Shown: in pieces, positions 40,929 through 50,245 of the stretch
How the letters are laid out: the number at the start of each line of letters is the position of its first letter
Position numbering within the stretch: the first letter of the stretch is position 1
NCBI GenBank assembly: GCA_963589785.1
Contig: CAVAMJ010000003.1
Location: forward strand, 1-64,000
From: SIG603 sp963589785
GTDB lineage: Bacteria; Bacillota; Clostridia; Oscillospirales; Acutalibacteraceae
DNA length: 64,000 nt
Reading direction: 5' to 3'
The notes under the pieces: generated by a model
Database searches by the model: none
Told to the model about the DNA's origin: nothing
What the model saw: only the letters and a program-made list of their open reading frames with translations
Program-made: the position numbers and the translations under genes

Positions 40929-42884
40929 ATGAAGAATAAATATCCGCATATGTTCGCTCCGATCACGATAGGCGGAGTGACCTTTAAGAACAGAATTTGG
41001 TCTGCTCCCGCTGGAGCACATCTTCTCTCAGGACGAGAAGAGTATCCGAACGATCACGTTATCGCATATTATGCCGAAAAAGCAAGGGGCGGCTCCGCTT
41101 GTATAACGGTTTCTGCACAGAATATGGATATACACAAGCCGTATGATCCCGTTCACGCAAACGAAAATATCTTTCATCCGGAGGGACACCGGTTTTGGAC
41201 TCAGCTTACCGATGCCGTACATTTTTACGGAGCAAAGATAAGCCTCGAGCTTCTCGGCTTTTCGTACCACGGATATGATTATAACGGAGATTTGTGCGTG
41301 TATACCGTCAACGGTGAGAGCACAAGAAGATCCGGCGCAAAGGTAAGAATGTTCACCGAGGACGTTATGCAGCAGCTCGCGGAGCTTTATGCCGATGCGG
41401 CTGAAAATGCGCTCAAGTGCGGATTTGATATGATACTCATTCACGGCGGTCACGGTCTTATTTTAAGCCAGTTTCTCTCTCCGCTTCTAAATAAACGAAC
41501 AGATAAATTCGGCGGCAGTCTTGAGAACAGAGCAAGATTTCCGATTATGATTCTCGACGCCATAAGAAAAAGAGTCGGCAGAAAAATACTCATAGAATAC
41601 AGAATTTCAGGCTCAGAGCTTGCCGAGGAGGGCGGTTTCACAGAGAAGGACTGCGTTGACTTTCTTGAGATGATTCAGGATAAAATCGATATTGCCCATA
41701 TTTCTGCGGGTTCATTCGTGACAGACACCGAGGAGATAACTCATCCGAACCACTTTTTGCCTGTCGGCGTGAATACTTACCTTGCCGAATATGTCAAGAA
41801 GTCAGGAAGAATTCACATTCCTGTTCTCACGCTTGGCGGCTACCAGTATCCTGAGGATATCGAGAAATGTCTTGCAAGTGGCAGAGCGGATATTGTTTCC
41901 ATGGCTCGAGGCACAATCGCCGATGCATTCCTTGTCACAAAGTCTCGCACAGACAAGGAAGACGAGATTATCCCGTGTATCCGCTGCTTCCATTGCCTTG
42001 ATTACACAAGGGCTAAAAACTTCGGCTGTTCCGTCAATCCGACAGTCGGCAGAGAGCTGAGACTCAAGCGACTTGTCCCTTCTGCCACAGAAAAGAAAAG
42101 AGTTGTCGTAATCGGCGGCGGTCCCGCCGGAATGCAGGCGGCAATATCGGCTAAAAGTCGTGGCCACGAGATAATTCTTTTAGAGAAAAGCGGCTCACTC
42201 GGCGGTAAGCTTGTTTTCTCAAAGCAAGTGAGCTTCAAGAAGAATTTATGCGATTTCATGAATTATTTAATTCATATGACAGAGAAATCTGAGATAGATG
42301 TTAGACTTAATACCGAGGCTACACCTGAACTTGTCGAGGCTCTTTCACCCGATGTTGTAATATCGGCTGTCGGTGCACGACCGATTATTCCGAGAATTCC
42401 AGGAGCAGACGGAAAGAATGTCATCACGGCTGAAGAGGCTTACCGTCTTGCACTCGAAAATAAGCTTGGAGACAAAATTGCCGTTATCGGCGGCGGTGAT
42501 GTCGGCGCTGAGACCGCAGTTTACTTAGCTGAGGAGTGCTCAAAGACGGTTGAGCTTGTCGAAATGACAGATACACTTGCCGCTGCAAGCTGTGAGATTC
42601 CTCAGATAGCCATTAGAAAGCACTGCGAAAAATCCGTGAAAATTCACCTCAACACGGTGTGCACAAGCATAAGCGAGAGCGGTATCGTGTGCAAAGAGGG
42701 GGATAAAGAAATAACAATCGAAGCAGATACCGTTATTCTTGCGGCAGGTTACAGGGCGTCAAGTGAGCTTTCCGAAAGCTTCAGATGTATTCCCGAAGAA
42801 TTTTTCTCTGTCGGCGACTGCATCAGAGCGGCAAATGTCGGAAATGCCGTGAGAACAGGCTTTGACGCCGGTATTCAGATTTAA
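40929..42884 (+). CDS. NADH:flavin oxidoreductase / 2,4-dienoyl-CoA reductase-like enzyme
   Basis: The 651-residue three-part enzyme has an Old Yellow Enzyme FMN barrel (about 1-365, with HGGHGLILSQFLSPLLNKRT), a 4Fe-4S cluster site CIRCFHC...GC near 348-363, and a FAD/NAD(P)H domain with GGGPAGMQAA and VIGGGDVGAETAVY. Such enzymes reduce activated C=C bonds; in gut Clostridia they act on enoates, bile acids or plant compounds. The substrate cannot be told from sequence. It is a single-gene unit with a terminator downstream. Confidence 0.92.
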   Translation: MKNKYPHMFAPITIGGVTFKNRIWSAPAGAHLLSGREEYPNDHVIAYYAEKARGGSACITVSAQNMDIHKPYDPVHANENIFHPEGHRFWTQLTDAVHFYGAKISLELLGFSYHGYDYNGDLCVYTVNGESTRRSGAKVRMFTEDVMQQLAELYADAAENALKCGFDMILIHGGHGLILSQFLSPLLNKRTDKFGGSLENRARFPIMILDAIRKRVGRKILIEYRISGSELAEEGGFTEKDCVDFLEMIQDKIDIAHISAGSFVTDTEEITHPNHFLPVGVNTYLAEYVKKSGRIHIPVLTLGGYQYPEDIEKCLASGRADIVSMARGTIADAFLVTKSRTDKEDEIIPCIRCFHCLDYTRAKNFGCSVNPTVGRELRLKRLVPSATEKKRVVVIGGGPAGMQAAISAKSRGHEIILLEKSGSLGGKLVFSKQVSFKKNLCDFMNYLIHMTEKSEIDVRLNTEATPELVEALSPDVVISAVGARPIIPRIPGADGKNVITAEEAYRLALENKLGDKIAVIGGGDVGAETAVYLAEECSKTVELVEMTDTLAAASCEIPQIAIRKHCEKSVKIHLNTVCTSISESGIVCKEGDKEITIEADTVILAAGYRASSELSESFRCIPEEFFSVGDCIRAANVGNAVRTGFDAGIQI

Positions 42885-42956
42885 TTCGCGAAAAGAAAAT
42901 TAGCGTTTTGCTAAGAGGCAAAAAGCAATTAAATTTTAATTTCATAACGGAAAAAA

Positions 42957-42988
42957 GGGGAGAAATCAGGCGATTTCTCCTTATTTTT
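42957..42988 (+). terminator. Terminator after the flavoprotein gene
   Basis: GGAGAAATC pairs with GATTTCTCC around AGGC, followed by TTATTTTT. Confidence 0.85.
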
Positions 42989-43033
42989 CGTTAGTCTGAA
43001 ATTTTACTTAGTTTTAATACAAACTACACAAAA

Positions 43034-43120
43034 TTTACAAAGTCCTTTTAGGATATTGTATAATTTTAAATAAAATTCTTGCATTTTTATTACACAGTTG
43101 TTATTATATAACTGTATAAT
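43034..43120 (+). promoter_or_regulatory. Candidate promoter region of the glg operon
   Basis: Two TATAAT boxes are present, at 43059-43064 (TTTACA 19 bases upstream) and 43115-43120 (weak -35). CAGTT/AACTG flanks the second as a small inverted repeat. Either could drive glgC. The rest of the gap is AT-rich with no gene. Confidence 0.45.
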
Positions 43121-43182
43121 AATGATAAGGGAAAAAACCAATCACACAATTATATATATGAAATATTAGGGAGGAAACAATT

Positions 43183-44379
43183 ATGTTGCCTAAACAGGAA
43201 GTAGTAGCAATGCTGCTTGCAGGAGGACGCGGAAGCCGTCTCTATTCGCTGACAAAGAATGTCGCAAAGCCTGCAGTACCATTTGGCGGAAAGTACAGAA
43301 TCATCGATTTTCCGCTCTCAAACTGCGTGAACTCCGGTATATCCACAGTCGGTGTTCTCACACAGTATCAGCCGCTGGAGCTCAATGAATACATCGGAAA
43401 CGGCCAGCCCTGGGACTTAGACTCCATGAACGGAGGCGTAAGGGTATTGCCGCCGTATGAGCAGCAGCAGGGAACAGACTGGTATAAGGGCACAGCAAAT
43501 GCTATTTACCAGAACCTCGGCTACATCGCAAGATACAATCCCGAGTATGTTATCGTTCTTTCGGGCGACCACATCTACAAGATGGATTACTCCAAGATGG
43601 TAGAATATCACAAGGCTAACAATGCAGCCTGCACAATCGCTTGTTATACCGTTTCTCTTGAGGACGCATCCCGTTACGGTATCCTCAACACAAACGAGGA
43701 CGGCAGCATCTATGAGTTCGATGAGAAGCCGAAGCACCCGAAGAGCACAAACGCTTCCATGGGTATTTACTGCTTCACATGGGAGAAATTAAGAAAGTAT
43801 CTCGAGCTTGACGAGGCAGATCCTAATTCCAAGAACGACTTTGGTTTCAATGTTCTTCCGAATATGCTCAATTCAGGCGAGAGAATGTTTGCTTATACAT
43901 TCGAGGGTTACTGGAAGGACGTCGGAACAATCGACGCTCTCTGGGAGGCTAACCTTGACCTTCTCAATCCTAACCTCAACTTAAAGCTTGACGACAACGA
44001 GTGGAAGATTTATTCAAGAACACCTGATATGCCGCCTCATTATGTAGCAAGCGGTACAAGCGTTCAGAATTCACTTGTCGCAGAGGGCTGCCAGATTTAC
44101 GGCGACCTCGAGTATTCTGTTCTTTCTCAGGGCGTTTATGTAGCAAGCGGCGCTAAGATTGACAACTCCGTTATTCTTCCGGGCGCAGTAATCGAGGAGG
44201 GTGCTGTTGTTCAGTATGCTCTTGTTGCTCAGAATGCTCATATTGGTAAGGGTGCTGTTGTCGGTGAGAGACCGGAGAACATGGCAAACCTCGATGATTG
44301 GGGCGTTGCTGTCGTAGGTCCGGAGGCTACTGTAGCAGATGCTCAGGTAGTAGCTCCGAAGGAAATGGTTGAAGCATAA
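43183..44379 (+). CDS. glgC: Glucose-1-phosphate adenylyltransferase, catalytic subunit
   Basis: The 398-residue enzyme makes ADP-glucose, the donor for glycogen. The N-terminal nucleotidyltransferase has MLLAGGRGSRLYSLTKNVAKP and FGGKYRIIDFPLSNC. The catalytic region has LSGDHIYKMDY and FEGYWKDVGTIDALWEAN, followed by a C-terminal left-handed helix of hexapeptide repeats. It starts after GGGAGGAAAC and is followed by glgD and glgA. Confidence 0.96.
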   Translation: MLPKQEVVAMLLAGGRGSRLYSLTKNVAKPAVPFGGKYRIIDFPLSNCVNSGISTVGVLTQYQPLELNEYIGNGQPWDLDSMNGGVRVLPPYEQQQGTDWYKGTANAIYQNLGYIARYNPEYVIVLSGDHIYKMDYSKMVEYHKANNAACTIACYTVSLEDASRYGILNTNEDGSIYEFDEKPKHPKSTNASMGIYCFTWEKLRKYLELDEADPNSKNDFGFNVLPNMLNSGERMFAYTFEGYWKDVGTIDALWEANLDLLNPNLNLKLDDNEWKIYSRTPDMPPHYVASGTSVQNSLVAEGCQIYGDLEYSVLSQGVYVASGAKIDNSVILPGAVIEEGAVVQYALVAQNAHIGKGAVVGERPENMANLDDWGVAVVGPEATVADAQVVAPKEMVEA

Positions 44380-44394
44380 GGAGGATGTAGAATA

Positions 44395-45510
44395 ATGCGT
44401 GCAAAGAAAGCGGTGGGCATCCTTTTTGCCTATGTTCATGAAAACAGAGTAAGCGAGCTTACAAAGGAGAGAGTTATGGCATCAATTCCTTACGGTGCAA
44501 GATACCGTTTGGTTGACTTCCCACTTTCAAACCTCGTAAACTCAGGTATAAATAAAATCGGTGTTGTAACAGAGGAGAACTATCAGTCGCTCATGGATCA
44601 CTTAGGATCCGGTAAGGCTTGGGATCTCTCCAGAAAGAACGAGGGACTTTATCTCCTTCCGCCTTTCGGAACAGATCACACAAGAAACAACGGCAGAATC
44701 GAGTCTCTTTACAGCATAAGAAACTTCCTAAACAATTCTCACGAGGAATATGTAGTCCTTTCTGACTGCGACTATGTAGCTAACATCAACTATGCAGACG
44801 CTCTCGAGTATCACATCGAGAAGGGCGCAGATGTAACATGCATCTATCGCAGAGGCGCAGTTGTTGACGGAGTAAGCACAAACGTCTTCACAATCGACCC
44901 TGAAGACAGAGTAAGAGAGTCTATCGTTACAGATAAGGCTGCATCCAGTGCAAATGTCGGCATGGGAATGTACATTTTCGGCAGAGAGTATCTCATCTCT
45001 CTCGTTGAGAACTGCTACGGCAAGAACCTTCTCGACCTCGACAGAGTTGTTTTGCCTATGCTCATCAAGGATGCTAAGGTTTACGGCTACGAGTACGAGG
45101 GTGTTTCTTACCAGATCACTTCTCTGACATCCTATTTCGATGCTAACATCGCTCTTATGGATCCTAAGGTCAGAAATGAGCTCTTCATGAATCCGAAGCA
45201 GCCGATTTACACAAAGAACAGAGACGATATGCCTGCTAAGTACGGCTTAGGCTCTAAGGTTTCAAATTCACTCGTTGCTGACGGTTGTATCATCGACGGT
45301 GAGGTTGAGAACTGCATCGTATTCCGTGGCGTTCAGATTAAGAAGGGCGCAAAGGTCAAGAACTGCGTTATCATGCAGGATTCCGTAATCGGTGAGAATG
45401 CTGATATTAACTATGTCGTTCTTGATAAGAAGGTAGAGGTAAGCGCCGGTCAGAAGATGTCCGGAACTGAGAGCTATCCGTTCTACATTGCAAAGAACAC
45501 AAAGGTCTGA
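44395..45510 (+). CDS. glgD: GlgD, regulatory subunit of ADP-glucose pyrophosphorylase
   Basis: This 371-residue paralogue of GlgC lacks the GGxGxR nucleotide-binding loop (it starts AVGILFAYVHENRVSELT) and has LSDCDYVANINY instead of the catalytic SGDHIY motif. In Gram-positives GlgD is inactive alone but boosts GlgC in a heterotetramer. It starts 15 bases after glgC behind AAGGAGGATG. Confidence 0.95.
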   Translation: MRAKKAVGILFAYVHENRVSELTKERVMASIPYGARYRLVDFPLSNLVNSGINKIGVVTEENYQSLMDHLGSGKAWDLSRKNEGLYLLPPFGTDHTRNNGRIESLYSIRNFLNNSHEEYVVLSDCDYVANINYADALEYHIEKGADVTCIYRRGAVVDGVSTNVFTIDPEDRVRESIVTDKAASSANVGMGMYIFGREYLISLVENCYGKNLLDLDRVVLPMLIKDAKVYGYEYEGVSYQITSLTSYFDANIALMDPKVRNELFMNPKQPIYTKNRDDMPAKYGLGSKVSNSLVADGCIIDGEVENCIVFRGVQIKKGAKVKNCVIMQDSVIGENADINYVVLDKKVEVSAGQKMSGTESYPFYIAKNTKV

Positions 45511-45542
45511 TTAGGAAGACCTTTTAAGAAAGATTGACGGCT

Positions 45543-45571
45543 ACTCCGAGTAGTGGGTAACTGCTCGGAGT
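45543..45571 (+). terminator. Hairpin between glgD and glgA
   Basis: ACTCCGAGTAG pairs with CTGCTCGGAGT (one G-T pair). The following sequence ATTCCTATTTATT is only moderately T-rich, so this may be a partial terminator or an mRNA-stabilising hairpin that lowers glgA relative to glgCD. Confidence 0.6.
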
Positions 45572-45618
45572 ATTCCTATTTATTGGTGTGTGGTTTTAGA
45601 AAATAGAAAGGATTCATC

Positions 45619-47046
45619 ATGAAAGTTTTATTCTGCACAAGTGAAGCGAGACCGTTCGCCGCTTCGGGCGGACTTGCAGATGTTGCCGGCTCATTGCCGA
45701 AGGCTCTCCGTACACGTCTTATCGGATGCAGAGTTGTAATGCCTCTTTATGACAGTATTCCGCAGGAACTGAAGGACTCTATGCATTTTGTAACCAGCAT
45801 CAGTGTCCCTGTTGCATGGCGACGCCAGTACTGCGGTATCTATGAGGCTAAATATGACGGAGTAACCTATTATCTTCTCGATAATCAGTATTATTTTAAG
45901 AGAGGCAGACTTTACGGTCATTATGACGATGCCGAGAGATTTGCTTTCTTCTCAAGAGCATGTATCGAGATGCTGCCGGCGATTGATTTCAAGCCTGATG
46001 TTCTTCACTGCAACGACTGGGAGACGGGTCTTGTACCGGTTTATTATCACATTTACTATGCAAATCAGGAATGGTACAAGGGAATTAAAACACTCTTTAC
46101 CATCCATAACATTCAATATCAGGGTCAGTACGGGAAAGAGATTCTCGAGGATGTCTTCGGCATTCCGAGTGCAAGCGCAAATCTTCTCGAGTGGAACGAC
46201 TGCGTGAACATCATGAAGGGCGCAATCGAAACATCTAACTGGGTTTCGACTGTATCTCCGACCTACGCAAAGGAAATTCTCGACCCGTGGTTCTCACACA
46301 AGCTTGATCCGATTCTTCGTGAGCGCTCATGGAAGCTTAGCGGAATTCTCAACGGAATTGACGAGAAGCTCTATGACCCGGAGACCGACGATAAAATCTA
46401 TGCTAATTTCAGCGTAAAGGACAAGTCGGGCAAGGCAGTCAATAAAGCAAAGCTTCAGGAGAGACTCGGACTTGAAGTAAAGCCAAATCTTCCGCTTATC
46501 GGTATGGTAACAAGACTTGTCTCGCATAAGGGGCTTGATCTTGTTAAGTCGGCTATTGATAACATCATGGAATTCTCAAACGCTCAGTTTGCTGTTCTTG
46601 GCAGCGGAGACTGGGAGTACGAGACATTCTTCAAGGAAATGGCAGACAAGTATCCGGGAAGATTCAGCATTACAATCGGATTTATTCCTGAGTTATCATC
46701 GAAGATTTACGCAGGTGCGGATATGTTCCTCATGCCGTCTAAGGCAGAGCCTTGCGGACTTTCTCAGATGATAGCACTTAGATACGGCACTATCCCTGTA
46801 ATTCGTCAGACAGGCGGACTTAAGGATACTATCACAGACAGTGGTGACGGAGAAGGAAACGGATTCACTTTCCTTAACTATGACTCTGGCGATATGCTCA
46901 ACACACTCCACAGAGCAATTTATCAGTACAATACTGATAAAAAGGGCTGGGATGTTCTTGTTGACAGAGCTATGAAGTGTGATAATTCTTGGGGCAAGAG
47001 TGCAAGAGAGTATATTGCTCTTTATAAGCAGATAACCAACGAATAA
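45619..47046 (+). CDS. glgA: Glycogen synthase (ADP-glucose, GT5)
   Basis: The 475-residue enzyme extends alpha-1,4-glucan from ADP-glucose. The N-terminal loop is ASGGLADVAGSLPKAL; the E. coli enzyme has Lys two residues before the GGL, but Ser or Ala variants are common in Clostridia. The C-terminal site has VTRLVSHKGLDL and PSKAEPCGLSQMIALRYG. No branching enzyme gene is in the window. Confidence 0.96.
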   Translation: MKVLFCTSEARPFAASGGLADVAGSLPKALRTRLIGCRVVMPLYDSIPQELKDSMHFVTSISVPVAWRRQYCGIYEAKYDGVTYYLLDNQYYFKRGRLYGHYDDAERFAFFSRACIEMLPAIDFKPDVLHCNDWETGLVPVYYHIYYANQEWYKGIKTLFTIHNIQYQGQYGKEILEDVFGIPSASANLLEWNDCVNIMKGAIETSNWVSTVSPTYAKEILDPWFSHKLDPILRERSWKLSGILNGIDEKLYDPETDDKIYANFSVKDKSGKAVNKAKLQERLGLEVKPNLPLIGMVTRLVSHKGLDLVKSAIDNIMEFSNAQFAVLGSGDWEYETFFKEMADKYPGRFSITIGFIPELSSKIYAGADMFLMPSKAEPCGLSQMIALRYGTIPVIRQTGGLKDTITDSGDGEGNGFTFLNYDSGDMLNTLHRAIYQYNTDKKGWDVLVDRAMKCDNSWGKSAREYIALYKQITNE

Positions 47047-47065
47047 TTGTAATTCTAACCTAATA

Positions 47066-47103
47066 CAAAAAGGATGTCGGTTTTTTAATCGGCATCCTTT
47101 TTG
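47066..47103 (+). terminator. Terminator of the glg operon
   Basis: AAAAAGGATGTCG pairs with CGGCATCCTTTTT across a T-rich loop. Confidence 0.88.
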
Positions 47104-47118
47104 TTTGTTTTCTTACGC

Positions 47119-47148
47119 AAAAAAGTGGCGCTCCGTGAGGAACGCCAC
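47119..47148 (-). terminator. Terminator of the Gfo/Idh/MocA gene
   Basis: Read on the minus strand, GTGGCG pairs with CGCCAC and is followed by six T. Confidence 0.8.
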
Positions 47149-47169
47149 AAAATGTTTTAGGTTATGCAA

Positions 47170-48144
47170 TTAAAAATAATACTTTTCTCCGCTCTCAGAA
47201 GCCTTGTATGCGCCCTCCATAAGCTTGGAGAGTATAACTGCCTCGTCTGTGCCGAACGGTGCTTTTGTATCGTTTACAACGGCATCAATCCACTGGTAAA
47301 TCGGAAGCGGATCGTTCTCCGGAAGCCACTCGTTATGAAGGTGCTTCCACTCGCCGTCTGTTGCGGGGCTGCAGCTTGCTACTCTGTCGCCGTGAACGAG
47401 AAGTGCGCCCGCTGTGCCGCTGAGCTCGAGTGTGTATGGGTTATCCTTAGAAACAAAGCCTGTCTCCGAAACGCCGATTACACCGCCGTCAAACTCAAGA
47501 ACAGAAACTGCGTTGTCCTCGACCGGCTTTCCGTAAACAGATGTGAAGGTAGATGTTATGCTCTTCGGCTCGCCCAAAAGCCAAGCGAGAGTGTACATAG
47601 GATGAGCACCGAGATCCATCATTGCGCCGCCGCCGCACTGCTCCTTGTCAAAGAAGTGCTCAGGAAGCCATCCGTCAGAAACACCTGAGTGAACATTTCT
47701 TACTCTTGCGTAAGTGATTTTTCCAAGCTTGCCTTCGCTCAAAAGCTCCTTAGCGAACTTAAGCTTTCCCCATGTTCTGTGCGGATAGGAGATAGTGAAC
47801 TTAACTCCGCTCTCGTCAACAACCTTTTTGATAGCCTCTGCCTCAGCTGCTGTGAAAGCAAGAACTTTCTCTGTGAAGATGTTTTTGCCGGCCTTTGCAG
47901 CTGCAGGAATAACGCTTACGTGATCTCCTGTTGCTGTGCAGACAAGAACGCTGTCGATAGACTCGTCCTCGAGGATTTCCTCAAGCTTATCGGTGTAAGC
48001 GATTGAGTACTTTGTGCCGAAAGCCTTAGCCTTGTCGAGGTCGGCATCCCAAACCTTAACAAGGTTTGCCTTGTCGCTGTTTATGACAGCCTCGCTGTAT
48101 TCCGGTGCGTGAACATGCCATGTTCCCAATAATGCTACATTCAT
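47170..48144 (-). CDS. Gfo/Idh/MocA family oxidoreductase
   Basis: The 324-residue protein has an N-terminal Rossmann fold (NVALLGTWHVHAPEY; strand-turn pattern with VCTATGDHV and GKNIFTEK, where the EK pair is the family's catalytic lysine region) and a C-terminal substrate domain (DLGAHPMYTLAWLLGEP). It uses NAD(P) to oxidise a sugar or inositol-type compound. The typical EKP motif is EKV here. The substrate is unknown. Confidence 0.9.
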   Translation of the reverse strand: MNVALLGTWHVHAPEYSEAVINSDKANLVKVWDADLDKAKAFGTKYSIAYTDKLEEILEDESIDSVLVCTATGDHVSVIPAAAKAGKNIFTEKVLAFTAAEAEAIKKVVDESGVKFTISYPHRTWGKLKFAKELLSEGKLGKITYARVRNVHSGVSDGWLPEHFFDKEQCGGGAMMDLGAHPMYTLAWLLGEPKSITSTFTSVYGKPVEDNAVSVLEFDGGVIGVSETGFVSKDNPYTLELSGTAGALLVHGDRVASCSPATDGEWKHLHNEWLPENDPLPIYQWIDAVVNDTKAPFGTDEAVILSKLMEGAYKASESGEKYYF

Positions 48145-48175
48145 ATCAATAACTCCTCATATATAAATTAATTCA

Positions 48176-48583
48176 TCAAACCTTTTTGACGAATTCCTTG
48201 CGGCAATTCTGACAGGTGACCTGAATTTTGCCTCTGCCTTTTGGCGCACGAAGCTGCTGGTGACAGTTAGGGCACTTGAAGTAGGTGTAGGTCTTTCTGT
48301 CGTCAAATTTTCTCTTCTGAAATCTGAACCACTTTGCTATCGGATTCCAGATTTTAAGAAAAGCATCGTTCTCCTTGCGTCTTGCAACGTAGTTCTTAGA
48401 GAGCATTCTGAAGATTGCATAACCGTATATGATGTACGGTATAAGTATTATGAGATAAAATCTTGAAAGATTGCCTACAAGGGACATGAAAAGTCCGAGA
48501 ATAAGCAAAAAAACATTAAATTTATCTGTGCCGTAGCGTCCGTACATGAATTCGTGAAGTTTTCTTAAAAACAAAATCAGCAC
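48176..48583 (-). CDS. Membrane protein with C-terminal zinc ribbon
   Basis: The 135-residue protein has two membrane segments (about 22-38 and 43-60), a basic linker and a zinc ribbon with FKCPNCHQQLRAPKG and CQNCRKEF. GTG at 48583 is the only start that keeps the N-terminal helix; ATG 12 codons later (MYGRYG) is an alternative. Similar small proteins are common in Clostridia, but the function is unknown to me. It is divergent from the SOS-type operon. Confidence 0.75.
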   Translation of the reverse strand: MLILFLRKLHEFMYGRYGTDKFNVFLLILGLFMSLVGNLSRFYLIILIPYIIYGYAIFRMLSKNYVARRKENDAFLKIWNPIAKWFRFQKRKFDDRKTYTYFKCPNCHQQLRAPKGRGKIQVTCQNCRKEFVKKV

Positions 48584-48785
48584 TCTCTTTCTTTAGATAT
48601 TTCTGTTCGATATTTTTTATTTTATGGCTATATTATAATTCCATAAAATTGCATTTTCAATATACTTCCAATCAATTTACAGCTTGTTTACACTTTGTTC
48701 TTTTTTGTACAGAATGGTGTTTTGTTTATTAATGGTACTATATATTGTAGCAAACAAATATTTCGAATATATTTTCGATTTGCGA

Positions 48786-48838
48786 TTGACATTTAAAACA
48801 AATGTTCTATAATATAAATATATTCAAACACTTGTTCT
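48786..48838 (+). promoter_or_regulatory. Promoter with LexA-like boxes (SOS-type)
   Basis: TTGACA (48786-48791) and TATAAT (48808-48813) are 16 bases apart. AAACAAATGTTC lies between them, and CAAACACTTGTTCT (48825-48838) lies just after the -10. Both resemble the Gram-positive LexA site CGAAC-N4-GTTCG, each with one or two mismatches; a weaker half-site GTTCG follows at 48847-48851. The location fits repression. The genes downstream include a Y-family polymerase, a classic SOS target. The rest of the 48584-48785 gap is AT-rich without a gene. Confidence 0.72.
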
Positions 48839-48877
48839 AAAAATATGTTCGAATTTCATTTAAAAAAGGAGTATATT

Positions 48878-48943
48878 ATGAATGCTTTAATTACAACTGT
48901 CAGTATTTTTCTTTTTGGATATTTAGTGATGAAATCAACTTAA
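48878..48943 (+). CDS. 21-residue hydrophobic micropeptide, first ORF of the SOS-type operon
   Basis: This short frame starts MNALITTVSIFLFGYLVM and continues KST, a single membrane-spanning stretch with a one-Lys tail. AAAAAAGGAGTATATT is an excellent ribosome binding site, far better than anything in front of the polymerase gene, which starts 4 bases after this stop. Translation of the polymerase therefore probably depends on it. SOS-controlled small membrane proteins such as TisB (a toxin) and division inhibitors are known elsewhere, and any such role here is inference. It could also be only a coupling leader. Confidence 0.65.
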   Translation: MNALITTVSIFLFGYLVMKST

Positions 48944-48947
48944 AAAC

Positions 48948-50216
48948 ATGGAAGAAATAAAAAGAGATTTTTCGTCAGACAGAGTGATTCTCCATGTGGA
49001 TATGAACAATTTCTATGCGTCTGTCGAAACGCTGTACGACCCGTCACTTAGGGATATTCCCATGGCGGTGGGTGGAGATAAGGAGTCGAGACACGGTATA
49101 GTTCTCGCAAAAAATATGCTTGCGAAAAAAGCGGGTGTGCAAACGGGAGAGGCTTTGTGGCAGGCAAAGCAGAAGTGCCCAAATTTGGAGTTTGTCTCTG
49201 CTCATTACGACAGGTATAAGAAGTATTCTTCGCTTGCAAGGCGTATTTATTTGCAGTACACCGACCAAGTCGAGGCATTCGGAATGGATGAATGCTGGCT
49301 CGATGTCACGGGGAGCAGAATGGTTTTCGGCAGCGGCAAGGAGATTGCAGAGGAGATAAGGGCGAGAATAAAGGACGAACTTGGCTTGACAGTATCAATC
49401 GGAGTATCGTGGAATAAGATTTTCGCAAAACTTGGAAGCGATTATAAAAAACCTGATGCTGTTACTGAATTTACCCGTGAGAATTACCGTGAAAAGGTGT
49501 GGGATTTGCCCGTGGAGGATCTTCTCATGGTGGGAAAAGCGACGGAGCGAAAGCTGAAAAAATACGGCATAAACACTATCGGTGCGCTTGCCGAGGCGAA
49601 CCCTGATTTTCTGGGGAAGATTTTCGGCAAGAACGGATATATGCTGTCGGCGTTTGCACGTGGAAACGACATTTCTCCAGTAATCACGGCTGATGCCGAA
49701 AGAGAGATTAAAAGCATAGGAAACACCGCAACAACCCCTGTTGACATGACCTGTGACGAGGATGTTAGAATAATGCTTTATGTCTTGAGCGAAAGCGTGG
49801 CAGAAAGGCTAAGGGAAAACGGCTTGGCGGCAACAGGGGTGCAAATAAGCATGAGAACTTCTGATTTATATAGCTTCGGTCATCAATGTGTGACAGATTT
49901 TCCGATAGCCGATTCAGAGAGCATTTTTAACTATGCTTTTCGTCTTTATAAGGAGTGCGGCGATGTCGGAGCGCTTAGAAATATCGGTGTGCGTGCGATA
50001 AAGCTTTGCGAGGATATCGGTTCGCAGTGCTCGCTTTATCCCGAGGAGAGGACAAGCAGAAGATGGGCAAAGCTTGAGAAAACAGTGGAAATGCTAAGAG
50101 ATACCTACGGACGGGACAGCCTTGTTCGGGGAGTATTTATGTCCAACCGTGCATTATCAAGAATAAATCCGAGAGAAGACCACACGGTGCACCCTGTCGG
50201 TTTCTTTGTGAACTGA
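48948..50216 (+). CDS. dinB: Y-family DNA polymerase IV
   Basis: The 422-residue translesion polymerase has the first catalytic Asp in LHVDMNNFYASVE, the second acidic motif FGMDECWLDVT, the helix-hairpin region VGKATERKLKKYGINTIGALAE and a C-terminal little-finger domain. It has no ribosome binding site of its own and starts 4 bases after the micropeptide stop. The LexA-like boxes upstream suggest DNA-damage induction. Confidence 0.93.
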   Translation: MEEIKRDFSSDRVILHVDMNNFYASVETLYDPSLRDIPMAVGGDKESRHGIVLAKNMLAKKAGVQTGEALWQAKQKCPNLEFVSAHYDRYKKYSSLARRIYLQYTDQVEAFGMDECWLDVTGSRMVFGSGKEIAEEIRARIKDELGLTVSIGVSWNKIFAKLGSDYKKPDAVTEFTRENYREKVWDLPVEDLLMVGKATERKLKKYGINTIGALAEANPDFLGKIFGKNGYMLSAFARGNDISPVITADAEREIKSIGNTATTPVDMTCDEDVRIMLYVLSESVAERLRENGLAATGVQISMRTSDLYSFGHQCVTDFPIADSESIFNYAFRLYKECGDVGALRNIGVRAIKLCEDIGSQCSLYPEERTSRRWAKLEKTVEMLRDTYGRDSLVRGVFMSNRALSRINPREDHTVHPVGFFVN

Positions 50217-50245
50217 CAAATAAAAGCTTTTGGGGGTGATTTTTA

